Part shown: one piece after another, positions 61,848 through 64,000 of the stretch
Layout: the number at the start of each line of letters is the position of its first letter
Position numbering within the stretch: position 1 is the first letter of the stretch
From: Bradyrhizobium nitroreducens
GTDB taxonomy: Bacteria; Pseudomonadota; Alphaproteobacteria; Rhizobiales; Xanthobacteraceae
DNA: 64,000 nucleotides
Assembly: GCF_002776695.1 (NCBI RefSeq)
Contig: NZ_LFJC01000003.1
Location: 3,327,784 to 3,391,783, forward strand
Direction: 5' to 3'
The notes under the pieces: generated by a model
The model's database searches: none
What the model was told of the DNA's origin: nothing
The model's input: the letters and a program-made list of their open reading frames with translations, nothing else
Position numbers and translations under genes: made by a program

Positions 61848-62561
61848 TCACTTCCCGTTCAGGACTTGCTTGACCAGGGCCTCGCGCAGCGCTGCCAGCT
61901 CGCCGCTCGCCACCATCTGGGCGATCACCTTGCCAACCTTCGGCACCAGATCGCGATGGCGTTCATGCAGATGATGGTAGATGTGGATGCGCTCCAGCGG
62001 CGGCGAGAGCGGGTAGATCCTGTCCTGCAGATTGAGCTTCCTCACCGCGGCGAGCCCGCTGAAGAGGTCGGTGACCATGACGTCGAAACGGTCGGCGTCG
62101 AGCATCTTGACCATGTTGTCGAGGCTGGTGGCCGCCGTGACGCGGGCCATCCCGCGCGTGCCCGCTTCCGAGGAGCCGACGCCGCGGACGATCCCGATGC
62201 TGTAGTCCCTGATCGAATCCCAGCCCTTGACCTCGAACCGGAGCCTGGTCGCGAACACCGCCGGCTCGATATAGTTGATCGCCGGCGTGACCTGGACCAG
62301 CGTCGGGTAGTCCCGCGAGAGCGTGCCGATCCGCTGGATCTCGCCGTCGACCTCGCCGGCGCTCGACAGCGCAAGCGCGCGCTTGCCGGGGACGTCCTCG
62401 AACTCCAGCCTGATGTTCAGCTTGGCATAGACGGCCCGCAGCATCTCGCCCCCGACATATTGATCGGGGATGTCGGCGATGCGCGCCAGCCGGATCACGT
62501 CCTGCGCTTGCGAGGGACCGGCTGCGAGCAACGACAGGCAGGCGACGACGAGCTGCCACAT
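61848..62561 (-). CDS. periplasmic solute-binding protein family 3
   Basis: 237 residues with signal peptide (MWQLVVACLSLLAAGPSQAQ). Type II periplasmic-binding fold: MLRAVYAKLNIRLEFEDVPG, ALALSSAGEVDGEIQRI, and SIGIVRGVGSSEAGTRGMAR. No transporter permease or ATPase is nearby, so it may be a stand-alone sensor-like or orphan binding protein. The ATG start has AGGCGCC before it. Confidence 0.82.
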   Translation of the reverse strand: MWQLVVACLSLLAAGPSQAQDVIRLARIADIPDQYVGGEMLRAVYAKLNIRLEFEDVPGKRALALSSAGEVDGEIQRIGTLSRDYPTLVQVTPAINYIEPAVFATRLRFEVKGWDSIRDYSIGIVRGVGSSEAGTRGMARVTAATSLDNMVKMLDADRFDVMVTDLFSGLAAVRKLNLQDRIYPLSPPLERIHIYHHLHERHRDLVPKVGKVIAQMVASGELAALREALVKQVLNGK

Positions 62562-62880
62562 CAGGCGCCTCCTTCGGCCGTGTATGCTACCCTTGGATTC
62601 GGACGCCCGCGCGATCTACCGCAAGTTGACGCTTGTGCGCCGGCAACCGTTCCCGCCCGCCATACGAGTTGTTCCGGACTTTCACCGATGTCATTCTAAC
62701 ACGCGGGGTGCTAGCTTGCGCGGAAATCCTGCCGTTGGGCGCAAGACATGACCCGCCGCCCACGGGCCGACGGGGTGATTGCGCGCATCGGGTGACGAGG
62801 CAGGCGTCTCAACTCTTGGACTGCTCGAAACTGCAACCGGTGGACCGGAGCAGAGAGCCACCATTCCGGGGACGTGGTGC
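62562..62880. other. intergenic, no gene seen
   Basis: 319 bp between divergent genes. Frames are short; no hairpin, repeat or FixK-type box was found. Confidence 0.6.
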
Positions 62881-64000
62881 ATGGCCAACGCAGGTGACGA
62901 GGACCCCAAGCGCGGCCGTGTCATCGCGCCTGCGGCTGCGAAGCCGGGTCTGGCCGGTATCGGTGCCGCGCTTGCGCCTCCGATGTCCGCGTCGCGGCTG
63001 TCGCGGCTGTTCAACTGGACGCGCAGCGGCGTCGGGCCCCGGCTTCTCGCCGCCGTGCTGCTGTTCTCCTCGGTGGTGACGCTGATGCTGACCGGGCTCC
63101 AGCTCTATCTCGACTACGATCGCGAGGTCGGGCTGATCGAGACGCGGCTCGACGAGATCGGCCGCAGCACGACCGGCAGCCTCGGCGAGAGCCTATGGAA
63201 TCTCGACCAGAACCAGCTCAAGCTCCAGCTCGACGGTATCCTGCGGCTGCCCGACATCCGCGCCGCCGAGGTGCGCGAGATTGCCGATCGCCCCAATCCG
63301 ATCCGCATGGCGGTCGGCGAGCCCGGCACCCGCTCGATCGTGACGCGCGACTATCCCTTGAACACCAAGGTGCAGGGGACCGCACGCCCGATTGGCGTGC
63401 TCCATGTCGAAGCCACACTGACCGACGTCTATCAGCACTTGCTGAACCGGGCCCTGGTCATCCTGGCCAGCCAGGCGGCGAAGACGTTCCTCGTCTCGTT
63501 CTTCATCATCTACATGTTTCATCTGCTGGTAACGCGGCATCTGGTTGCCATCGCCGAGTTCGTCAGCAAGTACAATTTGGCGCGGCCGCCGCCGCCCTTG
63601 CGTCTGGAGCGCCGGCCGCCCTACGACGCCGACGAGCTCGACAAGGTGATCGAGGCCTTCAACGCCATGTGCGCGAACCTGGAGCGGGCCTATGGCGAGC
63701 TGCGCGAAGCCAATGCCAATCTCGAGCGCGACCTGACCATCCGCCGGCGCGCGGAAGCGGACGCACGGGCGAGCGAAGAGCGTTTCCGCGACTATGCCGA
63801 GACCGCCTCCGACTGGTTCTGGGAGACCGGGCCGGACCACTGCTTCACCTACCTCTCCGACCGGGTGATCGCCTTCGGTATGGATCCCAAGGTACGGATA
63901 GGCACGCGCCGCATCGATACCGCGCTCGACCGCGTGACCGAGTCCGAGAAGTGGCGCGCGCACCTGGCGACGCTGGACCGTCACGAACCGTTCCGGAAGT
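62881..64000 (+). CDS. membrane sensor protein with PAS-like domain, 3' end cut by window
   Basis: Open from ATG 62881 to the edge (373 codons). N-terminal helix GVGPRLLAAVLLFSSVVTLM at about 44-70, a periplasmic sensor region (YDREVGLIETRLDEIGRSTT ... GTARPIGVLHVEATLTD), and a second helix (KTFLVSFFIIYMFHLLV, about 200). A linker follows with coiled coil (AYGELREANANLERDLTIRR). Then a PAS-like domain begins (RFRDYAETASDWFWETGPDH). The output module is beyond the window; a histidine kinase or diguanylate cyclase/phosphodiesterase is expected. Confidence 0.85.
   Translation, partial: MANAGDEDPKRGRVIAPAAAKPGLAGIGAALAPPMSASRLSRLFNWTRSGVGPRLLAAVLLFSSVVTLMLTGLQLYLDYDREVGLIETRLDEIGRSTTGSLGESLWNLDQNQLKLQLDGILRLPDIRAAEVREIADRPNPIRMAVGEPGTRSIVTRDYPLNTKVQGTARPIGVLHVEATLTDVYQHLLNRALVILASQAAKTFLVSFFIIYMFHLLVTRHLVAIAEFVSKYNLARPPPPLRLERRPPYDADELDKVIEAFNAMCANLERAYGELREANANLERDLTIRRRAEADARASEERFRDYAETASDWFWETGPDHCFTYLSDRVIAFGMDPKVRIGTRRIDTALDRVTESEKWRAHLATLDRHEPFRK

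Overview
The window looks like an alphaproteobacterial chromosome, most likely Bradyrhizobium or a close Nitrobacteraceae relative. GC content is high. Nine FNR/FixK-type 14-mers (TTGA/C-N6-T/GCAA) sit upstream of genes. A Bradyrhizobium-like palindromic repeat and a solo GroEL are also present. The genus is inferred from family resemblance, not from a search.

1-23.6 kb is a stress and low-oxygen survival region. It holds three glycoside hydrolases (GH1, a GH50/agarase-like clan-A enzyme, and membrane-bound GH17), PEP synthase, a DegP-like protease, a host-attachment-family protein, a tandem universal stress protein and a divergent PRPP synthetase. It also holds three CBS-BON paralogues, two related cytochromes c, Hsp20, ChaB, a GroEL without GroES, a MacAB-like exporter and a nitroreductase. 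FixK-type boxes lie between most divergent pairs, so I read this as one FixK2/FNR-type regulon. At least one member (an htrA-like gene at 14.7 kb) has decayed.

23.6-26.9 kb is ordinary chromosome: tRNA-Thr, three small exported proteins, rlmB and tRNA-Tyr.

26.8-51.5 kb is a genomic island in the 3' end of tRNA-Tyr. A 62-bp direct repeat of the tRNA 3' half marks both ends, and a tyrosine integrase lies next to the right end. The island is composite. The right part (44.8-51.3 kb) is a compact one-strand module of integrase, two AlpA-like regulators and a large Prim-Pol/helicase protein, which resembles a phage-satellite or ICE replication module. The middle has a large serine recombinase, an orphan HipB-like regulator, an HTH-led three-gene operon and many small exported or unknown proteins. 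The left end carries a 3' fragment of tRNA-Lys, a phage tail tape-measure remnant, and a 720-residue protein with winged-helix-like, PIN-like nuclease, coiled-coil and two-TM parts. That protein is followed by a small membrane protein. This pair is the best candidate for an undescribed defence-type system. Seven degenerate copies of a short motif (GACCC-A-AAGCGGAC and its complement) lie in the island's intergenic spaces.

51.5-64 kb returns to ordinary chromosome: a luciferase-like monooxygenase, a LysR regulator divergent from an MFS-GAF-amidohydrolase operon, a quinone oxidoreductase, a UvrD-family helicase, a TMEM175-like protein, a YciI-family protein, a solute-binding protein, and the start of a membrane sensor with a PAS-like region that runs off the end.
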